Shown: one piece after another, positions 8,725 through 16,666 of the stretch
How positions within the stretch are numbered: position 1 is the first letter of the stretch
How the letters are laid out: each line of letters starts with the position of its first letter
NCBI GenBank assembly: GCA_025699075.1
Contig: JAILWG010000004.1
Coordinates: forward strand, 1-64,000
Reading direction: 5' to 3'
Source: Candidatus Nitrosopumilus sp.
Lineage (GTDB): Archaea > Thermoproteota > Nitrososphaeria > Nitrososphaerales > Nitrosopumilaceae
Length of the DNA: 64,000 bases
The notes under the pieces: model-generated
What the model saw: only the letters and a program-made list of their open reading frames with translations
Databases searched by the model: none
What the model was told of the DNA's origin: nothing
Made by a program: the position numbers and the translations under genes

Positions 8725-8946
8725 ATGAAACAAGAATCTGTTTTGGATGTGAGTTCTTTTCAGGCAAGACCTAGAGAAGAAAGACAAGTCACCTACTTTT
8801 GCAGATTGTGTAGGAATTATGGGATAAAAACTAGAAAAGCACACCTACAAAACTATCATAATGCTTCACGTGATACTGTAACTAAACGAAGTAACGGTGA
8901 TTTGGTAAATACTATCTTTATACAATCAAAATCTATGAGCATTTGA
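8725..8946 (+). CDS. Small C2H2-like zinc-finger protein
   Basis: The predicted protein has 73 residues if translation starts at the ATG at 8725. An upstream in-frame TTG at 8707 would add six residues. It contains CRLCRNYGIKTRKAHLQNYH, a C-x2-C...H-x4-H arrangement typical of a single zinc finger, surrounded by basic residues. Nucleic-acid binding is a reasonable inference. A TTAAAATATT stretch upstream suits a TATA box for the ATG start. It precedes eL15 on the same strand by 30 bp. Confidence 0.65.
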   Translation: MKQESVLDVSSFQARPREERQVTYFCRLCRNYGIKTRKAHLQNYHNASRDTVTKRSNGDLVNTIFIQSKSMSI

Positions 8947-8976
8947 GTTATTAATGGGATTTCCATCAATCTCGAT

Positions 8977-9432
8977 ATGCCTAGTTATCAAGATCAGACT
9001 TGGATACGACTCTGGAAAGAGAATTCCCCTGATATACGTGAGCGTGTAGTTGGATGGCGTAAGCAAAATGCAGTTACTCGTATTGATAAGCCTAGCAGAT
9101 TACAAAGAGCTAGAAGATTAGGCTACAAAGCAAAACAAGGAATTATTGTTGTTAGAATGAGAGTCGGTACAGGTGGTATGCGAAAACAAAGACCAACTGG
9201 TGGTAGAAGACCAAAACATCTTGGTGTTACTCGAATCAAAGCAGATGATGATATGAAAACTGTCGCAGATAGAAGAGTTCAACAAAGATATCCTAACATG
9301 AAAGTTTTGGGTTCTTACTTTGTCTACAAAGACGGAAAACATTATTGGTTTGAAGTTATTTTGGCAGATCCAGACCATCCTCGAGTTATTCAAGATAAAG
9401 AATTAACAAAAAGAATTCCTAGAACTGCATAA
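8977..9432 (+). CDS. rpl15e: Large-subunit ribosomal protein eL15
   Basis: The 151-residue basic protein matches the archaeal/eukaryotic eL15 family from end to end. Recognisable segments are the N-terminal RLWKENSP, RPSRLQRARRLGYKAKQG-like 'KPSRLQRARRLGYKAKQG', RMRVGTGGMRKQRP, GRRPKHLG and the C-terminal 'DPDHPRVIQD'. eL15 binds 23S rRNA in the large subunit. The length is normal for a short archaeal version. The following gene starts one base after its stop. Confidence 0.95.
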   Translation: MPSYQDQTWIRLWKENSPDIRERVVGWRKQNAVTRIDKPSRLQRARRLGYKAKQGIIVVRMRVGTGGMRKQRPTGGRRPKHLGVTRIKADDDMKTVADRRVQQRYPNMKVLGSYFVYKDGKHYWFEVILADPDHPRVIQDKELTKRIPRTA

Positions 9433-9433
9433 A

Positions 9434-9991
9434 TTGAAAACAATATTTCTAATATCTATTGCATTGCTTTTCGTAATTACTCCAGCTTATGGTGGTTTAC
9501 TTTCTGATGCAACAGGTTTGGTAAATCGATTAGATGTTCAAACTGGTGGTTATTCTTTTGAAGTAGAAACAGTTTCAAATTTTGATATTCTTAATTTTGA
9601 ATTTGATAAAGATGAGAAAAAACTTACTATTCACATTACTAGTGGTTTGAAAAATAATTTAGGTGAAGTAATAATTCCACAAAGTCTTTTGGGTGGAAAT
9701 CTGACCTTTTACCTCAATGATGAAGAATATTTTCCTCAGGTAAACTCAAATGAAAAAATATCTTTTATCACGTTAAATTTTACTGGTTCTGGAGATAACA
9801 AATTGGATATATTTGGAACCACCTATCTTGAAGGCCTTACTGAGAAAACTGAAATTGAAATCACTCAACCAAAACTTGCCTCTGTTAATGATTATGACTA
9901 TGGTCTAATTTACATGATAATTGTTGTTGTCTTGATTATTTGTGGCATTGTAGGAGTAATAATTTTTACAGTCAAACAAAGAAGAAAATAA
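9434..9991 (+). CDS. Secreted protein with C-terminal membrane anchor
   Basis: The 185-residue product starts at TTG (9434), the only start that retains its signal peptide (about 1-20: KTIFLISIALLFVITPAYGG). A beta-strand-rich domain follows, then a C-terminal transmembrane helix (about 157-179) with a basic end. It begins one base after the eL15 stop and may be cotranscribed. I do not recognise the family. The domain layout resembles that of the protein at 23424-24005, but without the PEFG motif. Confidence 0.68.
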   Translation: MKTIFLISIALLFVITPAYGGLLSDATGLVNRLDVQTGGYSFEVETVSNFDILNFEFDKDEKKLTIHITSGLKNNLGEVIIPQSLLGGNLTFYLNDEEYFPQVNSNEKISFITLNFTGSGDNKLDIFGTTYLEGLTEKTEIEITQPKLASVNDYDYGLIYMIIVVVLIICGIVGVIIFTVKQRRK

Positions 9992-10023
9992 AAATACACA
10001 AAAACTCTTCTTTTCTATAATTC

Positions 10024-10104
10024 ATGGATAATGCAAAAATTGCTCTTGTAAGTGGATTTGTTATTGTAGTTGTGTTATCTGTAGCCCTTGTCTTGATAAG
10101 GTGA
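10024..10104 (+). CDS. 26-residue single-helix membrane microprotein
   Basis: An ATG-initiated frame encodes 26 residues: a short polar start (MDNAKIA), about 17 hydrophobic residues and a final Arg. It looks like a minimal membrane protein with a positive-inside C-terminus. It lies 32 bp after the gene at 9434-9991 and one base before the stop of the convergent peroxiredoxin-like gene. Annotation pipelines often miss this class, and similar tiny membrane proteins accompany respiratory complexes elsewhere. Its function here is unknown. Confidence 0.45.
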   Translation: MDNAKIALVSGFVIVVVLSVALVLIR

Positions 10105-10105
10105 T

Positions 10106-10771
10106 TTAGTCCTCTTTGAGCAGTTTTTCAATTATTGCCTCAGCATGACCTGATTGTCCAAATGAGACATCTCTGAGAATTCCTTTTCTATCTACTATTA
10201 TCATTGAAGGTGTGCCTTGCAATGCAAATTTTTCAAAAGTTTCAGCAGAATATTCCTTAGATTTCATGTAACTTTTCACTCTTTCAATAATTTGATTTTT
10301 GTATTCTTCTGGTTGGGAATCAAAATCTGGAATTTGTGGATAAATGAATTCCATAATTTTTTCTTGGCTGATCTCTCCTGATGTTTTTGTAAGTTTATCC
10401 ATTCCTAATGGAAATGGGATTTTGTATGATAGTTTGTTACCTTCTTTTAGTTGGCCATACGATGATAGTGCATCTTTAGTTTCTCCGATGACTTCGCCTG
10501 TCTCTGCAAGCATTTTCAAATTTTCTAATGTATTTTTATCAAAATCTTCAAAAGCTGTGGCAAGACCCAAAACTCGAACTCCCTCGTCTTTGTATTTGTT
10601 ATAGATGTTGATTGCTTCAGGAATTGCGTGCATAAAACATCCTGGGCAATTAACTTGAAAGACTTCTAGTACTACGATGTGATCTTTTTCTTGGTCGAAA
10701 TTTGTTGGAGCTCCTTGTACCCATTCTGACACTCCAAAGTTAGGTGCTTTTTCGCCTATTTTCACACTCAT
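10106..10771 (-). CDS. Peroxiredoxin/TlpA-like thiol oxidoreductase
   Basis: The 221-residue cytoplasmic protein has the AhpC/TSA-redoxin layout: GEKAPNF at the N-terminus, a strand, then the active-site NCPGC with Cys42 and Cys45. Later TPSMIIVDRKGILRD carries the cis-Pro region of thioredoxin folds. A C-x2-C pair points to a TlpA-like reductase or oxidase rather than a one-Cys peroxidase. An inserted helical region of about 60 residues lies in the middle. There is no signal peptide. Confidence 0.75.
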   Translation of the reverse strand: MSVKIGEKAPNFGVSEWVQGAPTNFDQEKDHIVVLEVFQVNCPGCFMHAIPEAINIYNKYKDEGVRVLGLATAFEDFDKNTLENLKMLAETGEVIGETKDALSSYGQLKEGNKLSYKIPFPLGMDKLTKTSGEISQEKIMEFIYPQIPDFDSQPEEYKNQIIERVKSYMKSKEYSAETFEKFALQGTPSMIIVDRKGILRDVSFGQSGHAEAIIEKLLKED

Positions 10772-10869
10772 GGTGTTTTATTGAATTTTTTCCATTAAAT
10801 ACATAACTCATGGTATTTTTGATTTTTCTTAAGTAACCTAATATATGACTCAGAAAGTTCTAAAACAAA

Positions 10870-11358
10870 ATGCAGGCAGTAACCGATGAACGATTAGCAC
10901 TTTTTGCGGAAATGGAATCAAAGTATGAGCAAAAAGACACTGAATATTTTGTCTCTCTTTTAGATCATCCTGACTATGTTGTTAGAACAAGAGTAGCTTG
11001 TATCTTGGTTGATTTTGGTGGTGAAGATAAGGTTCCATATATTGCCAAAGTCTTAAAAAATGATGAAAATGAATTGGTTCGACATGAGGCCGCATTTGCA
11101 TTGGGACAAATGAGTTATTCTAGTGCAATCCCTCCACTAACTGATGCAACCTTACATGATCCCAGTATGTTTGTACGTCATGAAGCTGCAATTGCTTTGG
11201 GAGTTGTTGGATCTAAAGATGCTAAAGCAGCTCTGCAAAAAGCATTAGAGGATCCTGAAGAACCTGTGGTTGAATCTGCAGTTGTTGCCTTGTCTAACAT
11301 TGAATTTATGGAAAAGTTAAGTAAGAATGAAGCATTTGCAAAGTTGACAGGTGGATGA
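10870..11358 (+). CDS. HEAT/PBS-lyase-like repeat protein
   Basis: The 162-residue all-helical protein has about four HEAT-like repeats. Repeated elements include '[17 protein letters not shown]' and '[16 protein letters not shown]'. The HE dyads resemble the metal-binding dyads of deoxyhypusine hydroxylase, but archaea are generally thought to make only deoxyhypusine, so this is more likely a scaffold. AATATATGA at 10841 is a plausible TATA box for the ATG. Its stop overlaps the ribosome-binding region of the following cupredoxin gene, so the two are translationally close. Confidence 0.75.
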   Translation: MQAVTDERLALFAEMESKYEQKDTEYFVSLLDHPDYVVRTRVACILVDFGGEDKVPYIAKVLKNDENELVRHEAAFALGQMSYSSAIPPLTDATLHDPSMFVRHEAAIALGVVGSKDAKAALQKALEDPEEPVVESAVVALSNIEFMEKLSKNEAFAKLTGG

Positions 11359-11359
11359 G

Positions 11360-12685
11360 ATGAATTTTTCTTATGGCGTTATTGGTGTAGTTGGAATTTT
11401 AGCTGCAATATCTATTGGATTCATAGCTATGGATCCTACTGATATAATTGAACCAAGAACTGTTGAAGAAAAACCAACTGCTTGTACTATGCAATGGGAT
11501 CCAATGTGTGGCGTTGATGGAAAAACATATGGAAATATGTGCATGCTAAAAGCTGCTGGCGTTGAACTAGCTCATAGATTTGAATGTGGTGTAGATGACC
11601 CTAAAGTAATACCACGAGTTGAGGTAGTAGTTACCGAAGTTCCAGTAACTCCAAAGCCACTACCAGTATCTGCAGTTGAAGGACAAGTCTTAGAGATTGA
11701 ATCAGAATTTATCGGAGATGACGGTTCCATTGTAAATCATGTCTATTACACTATATCTGCAATGCAAGATGGAAATGAGATCTTGTACGAGGAATCACAC
11801 AGACACACCACAACTGATGATGCTGGAAATCCAATTGAGGTATTCCCAGTACACACCACAACTGTACTTGGTGCATCTGATGTGACAGTCAAAATCCTAG
11901 TTACCGGATTGGGACATGGTGAAAATGTTGCAACCCCAATTACAACTGAATACCAAATGACAGTTACTCCAGAAGCAATGCAAGCAGAGGCAGAAGAAAT
12001 TCCAGTTGAAACTTCCTCAATGCCTGTTGCACCTGGAATTCATACAGTAAACATCGCCGAAGGCTCTGGCACACCCGGCTGTGAAGAAACAAACGAATGT
12101 TACTTGCCTTACTCAATTACCATTTTTACAGGTGACACTGTCAAATGGGAAAATCCTGATTCAGCAGCACATACGGTAACTAGTGGAAATATTTCCGATG
12201 GACATGATGGAGTATTTGATTCTGGTTTGTTTATGTCTGGTGGAACTTTTGAATTTACATTTGATGATGCAGGAACCTATGATTATTTCTGTATGGTTCA
12301 CCCTTGGATGATTGGTAAAATTATTGTCAATGATGTTGAAGAAATGGTTGTAATCGAAGAACCTGAACCTGAACCCACAGTATTACCTACAACAATTGTT
12401 TCAGTACCAGTAGGTTCAGCTGTTCCAGGATGTGAAGAAACAAACGAATGTTACTTACCTTATCAAGTGACCATATCTTCAGGATCTTCTGTCTCTTGGA
12501 TTAATGATGATTCAGCAGCACATACTGTAACTAGTGGAACCGTTACCGCTGGAGTAACTGGAGTATTTGATTCTGGTTTGTTTATGTCTGGTGGAACTTT
12601 TGAATTTACATTTGATGATGCAGGAACCTATGATTATTTCTGCATGGTTCACCCTTGGATGATTGGAAAAGTAACAGTAAATTAA
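11360..12685 (+). CDS. Membrane-anchored Kazal plus double-cupredoxin protein
   Basis: Translation probably starts at ATG 11360, directly after the HEAT gene's stop and its GGTGGATGAG stretch; a GTG at 11351 is possible. The 441-residue product has a signal-anchor helix (about 5-25), a Cys-rich Kazal-like module ([20 protein letters not shown]), a beta domain (about 95-210) and two plastocyanin-like domains. Each cupredoxin has the type-1 copper ligands His (AAHTVTSG) and Cys-His-Met (FCMVHPWM). They probably act as extracellular electron carriers in a copper-based chain. Fusion with a protease-inhibitor-like fold is unusual. The two cupredoxin units are almost identical at DNA level near their ends. 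Confidence 0.85.
   Translation: MNFSYGVIGVVGILAAISIGFIAMDPTDIIEPRTVEEKPTACTMQWDPMCGVDGKTYGNMCMLKAAGVELAHRFECGVDDPKVIPRVEVVVTEVPVTPKPLPVSAVEGQVLEIESEFIGDDGSIVNHVYYTISAMQDGNEILYEESHRHTTTDDAGNPIEVFPVHTTTVLGASDVTVKILVTGLGHGENVATPITTEYQMTVTPEAMQAEAEEIPVETSSMPVAPGIHTVNIAEGSGTPGCEETNECYLPYSITIFTGDTVKWENPDSAAHTVTSGNISDGHDGVFDSGLFMSGGTFEFTFDDAGTYDYFCMVHPWMIGKIIVNDVEEMVVIEEPEPEPTVLPTTIVSVPVGSAVPGCEETNECYLPYQVTISSGSSVSWINDDSAAHTVTSGTVTAGVTGVFDSGLFMSGGTFEFTFDDAGTYDYFCMVHPWMIGKVTVN
12211..12666 (+). repeat. Near-identical 105-bp direct repeats in cupredoxin domains
   Basis: Bases 12211-12315 and 12562-12666 match over about 105 bp with a single T/C difference that I can see. Flanking segments (GGNTGTGAAGAAACAAACG, CAGCAGCACATAC) also match. 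This is the 3' part of each cupredoxin domain. Confidence 0.85.
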
Positions 12686-12702
12686 AATTCCTTTAACTGA
12701 TT

Positions 12703-12861
12703 TTATAATGAAATTAATTTCCAATCATTTTGACCACATTTGCATTTTTTTTGATATGCGTTGATGTAATCCATATATTCTAAATCTGTACAAGGCCCTT
12801 GATCTGGGATATTGATTTTAAATTTACACTTTCTGCATATTGCAATAAAATCATTCAACAC
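12703..12861 (-). CDS. 52-residue zinc-ribbon microprotein
   Basis: On the minus strand a frame from GTG (12861; TTG 12858 is possible) encodes 52 residues with CRKC near the N-terminus and KKCKCGQND near the C-terminus. Two Cys pairs about 30 residues apart fit a small zinc ribbon. It lies between the convergent cupredoxin gene and the photolyase gene, whose downstream region it shares. No family name can be given, but the paired cysteines and intact frame support a real gene. Confidence 0.5.
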   Translation of the reverse strand: MLNDFIAICRKCKFKINIPDQGPCTDLEYMDYINAYQKKCKCGQNDWKLISL

Positions 12862-12922
12862 TTTTCAAAGTACTATATCTGTAAAAAACTAAACTGTCTA
12901 GATGTATTTTGAATCTGAAAAT

Positions 12923-14299
12923 TTATTTCACGGAACCAAAAATTTCTTTTGTAATTTTTACTTCGATACTGTGGTCTACCATGGGCTTATTATATGATAA
13001 ATCATTTGGAAAAGAATTTAATAAATTATGAATCACTTTTGACGATAGCTCCCTTAATTCCGGAATCCATTTTTTGATGTATGTGCAATCTGGATCAAAT
13101 CTCTTTTGTTGTAACCATGGATTGAATATTCTAAACCATGGTTGGGCATCGCAGCCAGTTGATGCTGCCCATTGCCAATTTCCAATATTGACACAAGGAT
13201 CATAATCTATCAATTTTGTTGCAAAATATCTCTCTCCAAGTCTCCAGTCTATGTGTAAATCTTTAGTCAAAAATGATGCCACAATCATTCTTACCCTATT
13301 GTGCATAAATCCAGTTTCATTAAGTTCCCGCATTCCTGCATCAACAATAGGAAATCCAGTTTTACCATTGCACCATTTCGAAAATTTTTCCTTGCTTTTA
13401 CTCCATGGTATTTTCTGAAATTTTTTATTATATTCTTTTGAAAAACTATGTGGATAATGATACATTAGATATGTAAAGAAATCCCTCCAATGAAGTTCTG
13501 AAATAATGGTGTGGGTAGGACCTAATTCCTTAACACATTTTTCATAAATTTCTCTGATTGAAAATGTGCCAAATTTGTTATGTGCTGATAATAATGACGT
13601 ACCATTTTTTGAAGGAATATTTCTCTCTTCATCATAATTTTTGAGATTTTTTAGGTTTTCCATTAATGGTATTGCTGATTTTCGTCCTCCTCTTCGTTGA
13701 GAAGGCTTGTCTTTATCCAAAGACTCAGAAAATTTTGTAATTGGAACTTCATTTTCAATTTTTTGATCTGATAGATTAGAAAAATGAAATTTTTGTGGCT
13801 TTCTGATGGGCAATTCTCGCGCTTTGGAGAAATATGCAGAAAATACTTTGTAGGGTTCACCTAGACCTGTTTTTAGTAATTCGATATCATGTAATAACAA
13901 ATCATCTGCTGATATGAAATCAATTTTATTTTTTTTACAAATTATTTGAATTTCATCATCACGCTTTCTACTAAAAGGTGTATAGTCTGTATTTAAAAAA
14001 ATGGCATCAATCTTTTCTTTTTTTATTATTTCTGAAATTATTTTGTCTCTATTTCCTGAGAATATGTGGAGATGAGATTGATGAGTTTTGAGTTGACCGT
14101 CAAGATCAAGAAGACAATCATTAAGAAATTGTAATCTGAACGGACTAAATTTTGGATGGGATTTTGCAAGTAATTTTGAATCCAGAATAAAACAAGGTAA
14201 TACATCTACAGAGTTTCTTGATGCGTTAATCAAGCCTGTGTTGTCTTCTATTCGAAGATCTCGTCGAAACAAAAATAGTGATTTTTGATATTTCATCAT
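12923..14299 (-). CDS. phr: Deoxyribodipyrimidine photolyase (cryptochrome/photolyase family)
   Basis: The 458-residue protein has an N-terminal Rossmann domain (LFLFRRDLRIEDN) that could bind an antenna cofactor. Its C-terminal FAD domain carries the hallmark ELHWRDFF, NETGFMHNRVRM, WRLGERYFA and 'DYDPCVNIGNWQWAA..GCDAQPWFRIFNP'. These are the FAD and DNA contacts of class I CPD photolyases. The enzyme repairs UV-induced cyclobutane dimers using light, useful to a marine organism in the photic zone. Two consecutive ATGs exist; I took the first. It has its own promoter region. Confidence 0.92.
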   Translation of the reverse strand: MMKYQKSLFLFRRDLRIEDNTGLINASRNSVDVLPCFILDSKLLAKSHPKFSPFRLQFLNDCLLDLDGQLKTHQSHLHIFSGNRDKIISEIIKKEKIDAIFLNTDYTPFSRKRDDEIQIICKKNKIDFISADDLLLHDIELLKTGLGEPYKVFSAYFSKARELPIRKPQKFHFSNLSDQKIENEVPITKFSESLDKDKPSQRRGGRKSAIPLMENLKNLKNYDEERNIPSKNGTSLLSAHNKFGTFSIREIYEKCVKELGPTHTIISELHWRDFFTYLMYHYPHSFSKEYNKKFQKIPWSKSKEKFSKWCNGKTGFPIVDAGMRELNETGFMHNRVRMIVASFLTKDLHIDWRLGERYFATKLIDYDPCVNIGNWQWAASTGCDAQPWFRIFNPWLQQKRFDPDCTYIKKWIPELRELSSKVIHNLLNSFPNDLSYNKPMVDHSIEVKITKEIFGSVK

Positions 14300-14407
14300 T
14301 TGATTTTAGCCTCAGTCAAAAATTACGTTCCATGTTGATGATAATGCTTTCATGATTAATTCTTTTTATTGATTAAAAACAAAATTAAAAATCAAATTGG
14401 CGGTAAT

Positions 14408-14812
14408 TTATTTTTGAGACTTGATAAAATCTACGATGGATAAAATTTTACCCATATCTGCAAGATGACCATAGCTCTTCTTTTTACTAATTGCTGATTT
14501 TAATGGTTCATTGCTTACGCTACAAAATAACATTTTTCCATTATCTAGAGGAACTGTAATCCTCTTAATTTTTTCATAGGATGCAACAGTGTATAATCCT
14601 GAACCTAGATATTTCTTGAATCCTGAATTTTCTTTCCAAGCATGAAGTGCTCTCAAAATAGTTTGTTTAGTTTCACTTACTGGAACAATATTTTTCAATC
14701 CTGTTCTTTGACTGTTCCACAAAATATTGCCATTTTCATCAGTTACTGCTGCAAACCTGACAGTTTCATCAAAATCCATAATCATATCAAGAAGCTTTTC
14801 GTATTTGTCCAC
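14408..14812 (-). CDS. Small conserved protein, paralogue A1
   Basis: The 134-residue soluble protein starts at GTG. It shares with the next gene an N-terminal helix (KYEKLLDMIMDFDE), a strand pair around 'GNILWNS', a central 'SYEKIKRITVPLD' strand and a 'KSYGHLADMGKILSIVDF' C-terminal motif. The alternation of a helix with antiparallel strands and 'AVTDENGNI' suggests a profilin-like sensor fold (Roadblock/LC7 or PAS-like), which is inference. No catalytic motif is visible. It belongs to a four-gene set of paired paralogues. Confidence 0.6.
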   Translation of the reverse strand: MDKYEKLLDMIMDFDETVRFAAVTDENGNILWNSQRTGLKNIVPVSETKQTILRALHAWKENSGFKKYLGSGLYTVASYEKIKRITVPLDNGKMLFCSVSNEPLKSAISKKKSYGHLADMGKILSIVDFIKSQK

Positions 14813-14911
14813 AATTCATATAATTCATTTCTGTTAATAAATATTCCAAATCATTTTACTAGTGTTAAAATCAGTTCAAATTAATTTTGTAATTGAGAAT
14901 TTATTAAAATT

Positions 14912-15316
14912 CTACTCGAATGTATTTACAAAATCAACAATGGATAATATTTTTCCCATTTCCACCATTTTTCCATAGCTTTTCTTTTTTGTATTTTTCA
15001 TGGGTGTGTTATCTACACTCAAAAACAATAGATGAAATGCATCAAGTGGGAGTGTTACTCTCTTGGTTTTCTCAAAAGATGTGATGTGGTAAAGTGGGGC
15101 TCCAAGTGCGATACGATCTGCTGCCTTGCATCTGTCAACCCAATCCTCAGATTCACGTTTTAGAGCCTTTTTGGTTTCGGCAATTGGGACTTGTAAATTA
15201 GTGGTATTCCTTTTAGAATTCCACAAAATGTCTCCTGAAGTATTACTAATTATGGCTAGTCTGATTGATTCATCATAATCCATTAACATGTTGAGAACTT
15301 TTTCGTATCGTCCCAT
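14912..15316 (-). CDS. Small conserved protein, paralogue A2
   Basis: The 134-residue protein is the same length as its downstream neighbour at 14408-14812 and matches it across the whole length. Shared elements are YEKVLNMLMDYDES, GDILWNSKR, a conserved basic 'KTKRVTLPLD' strand and the C-terminal SYGKMVEMGKILSIVDF. The two genes are separated by 99 bp with an AT-rich spacer, so they may have separate promoters. The fold may be a profilin-like sensor. Tandem duplication followed by divergence is the simplest origin. Confidence 0.6.
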   Translation of the reverse strand: MGRYEKVLNMLMDYDESIRLAIISNTSGDILWNSKRNTTNLQVPIAETKKALKRESEDWVDRCKAADRIALGAPLYHITSFEKTKRVTLPLDAFHLLFLSVDNTPMKNTKKKSYGKMVEMGKILSIVDFVNTFE

Positions 15317-15385
15317 GGATATGATGAGATTTTAGAGAATAAAAACAATTTGTTGAAATCTTAATCCCCTCCAATTGAAAGATTA

Positions 15386-15397
15386 ACTTATATCTTA
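15386..15397 (+). promoter_or_regulatory. TATA-like box of the DICT-like gene
   Basis: ACTTATATCTTA lies about 25-30 nt before the ATG at 15417. This is archaeal promoter spacing for a nearly leaderless transcript. Confidence 0.45.
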
Positions 15398-15416
15398 TTT
15401 TGAACTGTTACTCATT

Positions 15417-15962
15417 ATGCTGGGAAAATATGCAGGTTTTGTTGGCGAGGTTTGGCAAGATTTTCCACAGCTTGCAGAGTGGCATGATGATGATCCTTCC
15501 CTCTTATCGATGTGGAGTTTAGATAAATTCATCGAAGCCGGCTATCATAATTTCCATGCAGAAAGAAAGCAATTATTCCATATCAGCAAATTGATTGAGA
15601 ATTATGCTAAAGATAATGGTCAGCCACTACTTGCCACTTTTGAAAAAATTGCACGATACAAATTTGTTGAAAAAAGATATCAGGAAATGATTGAAAAAAT
15701 TCCGAAAATTACTGTTGTTGCAGATTATGGTAATACAAAAATTGACACTCCTCCAAAAATCAACGTGATAAATTGTAAGGATACTCCTTTAATTGATGTG
15801 TGGAGTGTTATAACTAGAGGACCATATGGGCCATTTGGTTTAATAGCTGAAGAATATGAAAGCGGAAAATTTAGGGGATTTTTCACACTGAATCCAAATG
15901 TATGTAGACATGCTGTTAACAAGATGAGCAAAATTCTGGGAACAAAATTTACATTACAGTAA
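15417..15962 (+). CDS. DICT-like sensory-domain protein, paralogue B1
   Basis: The 181-residue soluble protein begins with a helical part ('WSLDKFIEAGYHNFHAERKQ'), then 'ISKLIENYAKDNGQPLLATFEK', KRYQEMIEKIPKITVVADYG, and 'DVWSVITRGPYGPFGLIAEE'. That order resembles the DICT domain, a sensory module found with diguanylate cyclases and two-component systems in bacteria. Here it stands alone. The assignment is by pattern and not certain. The paralogue at 16048-16599 is convergent to it. A TATA box sits about 28 nt before the ATG. Confidence 0.6.
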   Translation: MLGKYAGFVGEVWQDFPQLAEWHDDDPSLLSMWSLDKFIEAGYHNFHAERKQLFHISKLIENYAKDNGQPLLATFEKIARYKFVEKRYQEMIEKIPKITVVADYGNTKIDTPPKINVINCKDTPLIDVWSVITRGPYGPFGLIAEEYESGKFRGFFTLNPNVCRHAVNKMSKILGTKFTLQ

Positions 15963-16047
15963 TCTTTCTGTCCTTCTTACTTTTAAAAAATGCATTTCTA
16001 AAAATGATTAATTTTTTTAAAAATATGTTTGACAATCAAAATCATTA

Positions 16048-16599
16048 TTAAAAAACAATTTGTGATCTTAAATTTTGATTTATGATGTTGATTGCCTTTT
16101 GAATTACCTGTGGGCTGATTGAGAAGAATCCTGAAAACTGACCATCTCCCATTTCTTCTGCAACTAATCCAAATGGACCGTTAGGGCCTTTGGTGACAAC
16201 TATCCACATGTCTGAAATGTTTGTTCCATCACAGCTAATCACTTCAGCACCTTTTGGTGGTTGAGGTTGCAAAAACGGATTGTTGAAGTTTCCAATAATC
16301 CATGCCTTTGGAATTTTCTTAAGAATCTCTACGTATCTATCTTCAACATATTTGAATCTCTTTTCTGTTTCAAACGTTGCAAGCAGTGGTGCATTATGCT
16401 TTACTGCATAATTTTCAATTAAGATACTGATTCTGTATAATTCCTTTCTTGATGTAGTATAACGCACATGTCCTGCGTCCATCCATTCTTCTAATGTCCA
16501 AAGTATGTTATGATCAGTGACATCTGTTGGTTTTGCATCTGCTAATGCAGGAAAGTCACTGTAAATTTCTGCCAAAAAACTGTTGTAACTTTGACTCAT
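16048..16599 (-). CDS. DICT-like sensory-domain protein, paralogue B2
   Basis: The 183-residue protein aligns with 15417-15962 throughout: 'FLAEIYSDFPALADAKP', LEEWMDAGHVRYTTSRKEL, 'ISILIENYAVKHNAPLLATFE', 'DRYVEILKKIPKAW', and 'DMWIVVTKGPNGPFGLVAEE'. The conserved GPxGPFGLxAEE core and a single Cys before it (VISCDGT) are shared. The two lie tail to tail with an 85-bp AT-rich spacer. A sensory or ligand-binding role is inferred from the DICT-like pattern; no output domain is fused to it. Confidence 0.6.
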   Translation of the reverse strand: MSQSYNSFLAEIYSDFPALADAKPTDVTDHNILWTLEEWMDAGHVRYTTSRKELYRISILIENYAVKHNAPLLATFETEKRFKYVEDRYVEILKKIPKAWIIGNFNNPFLQPQPPKGAEVISCDGTNISDMWIVVTKGPNGPFGLVAEEMGDGQFSGFFSISPQVIQKAINIINQNLRSQIVF

Positions 16600-16666
16600 G
16601 ATAGAACATCTATGTCATGATACTTAAACTAGTGATAAATCTAATTTCTAGTGCTAATTTAATGTC

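Noticed and set aside
12512-12724. Minus-strand open frame across the second cupredoxin domain
   Set aside because: It is antisense to a clear cupredoxin domain and has no family features; the real minus-strand gene here is the zinc microprotein at 12703-12861.
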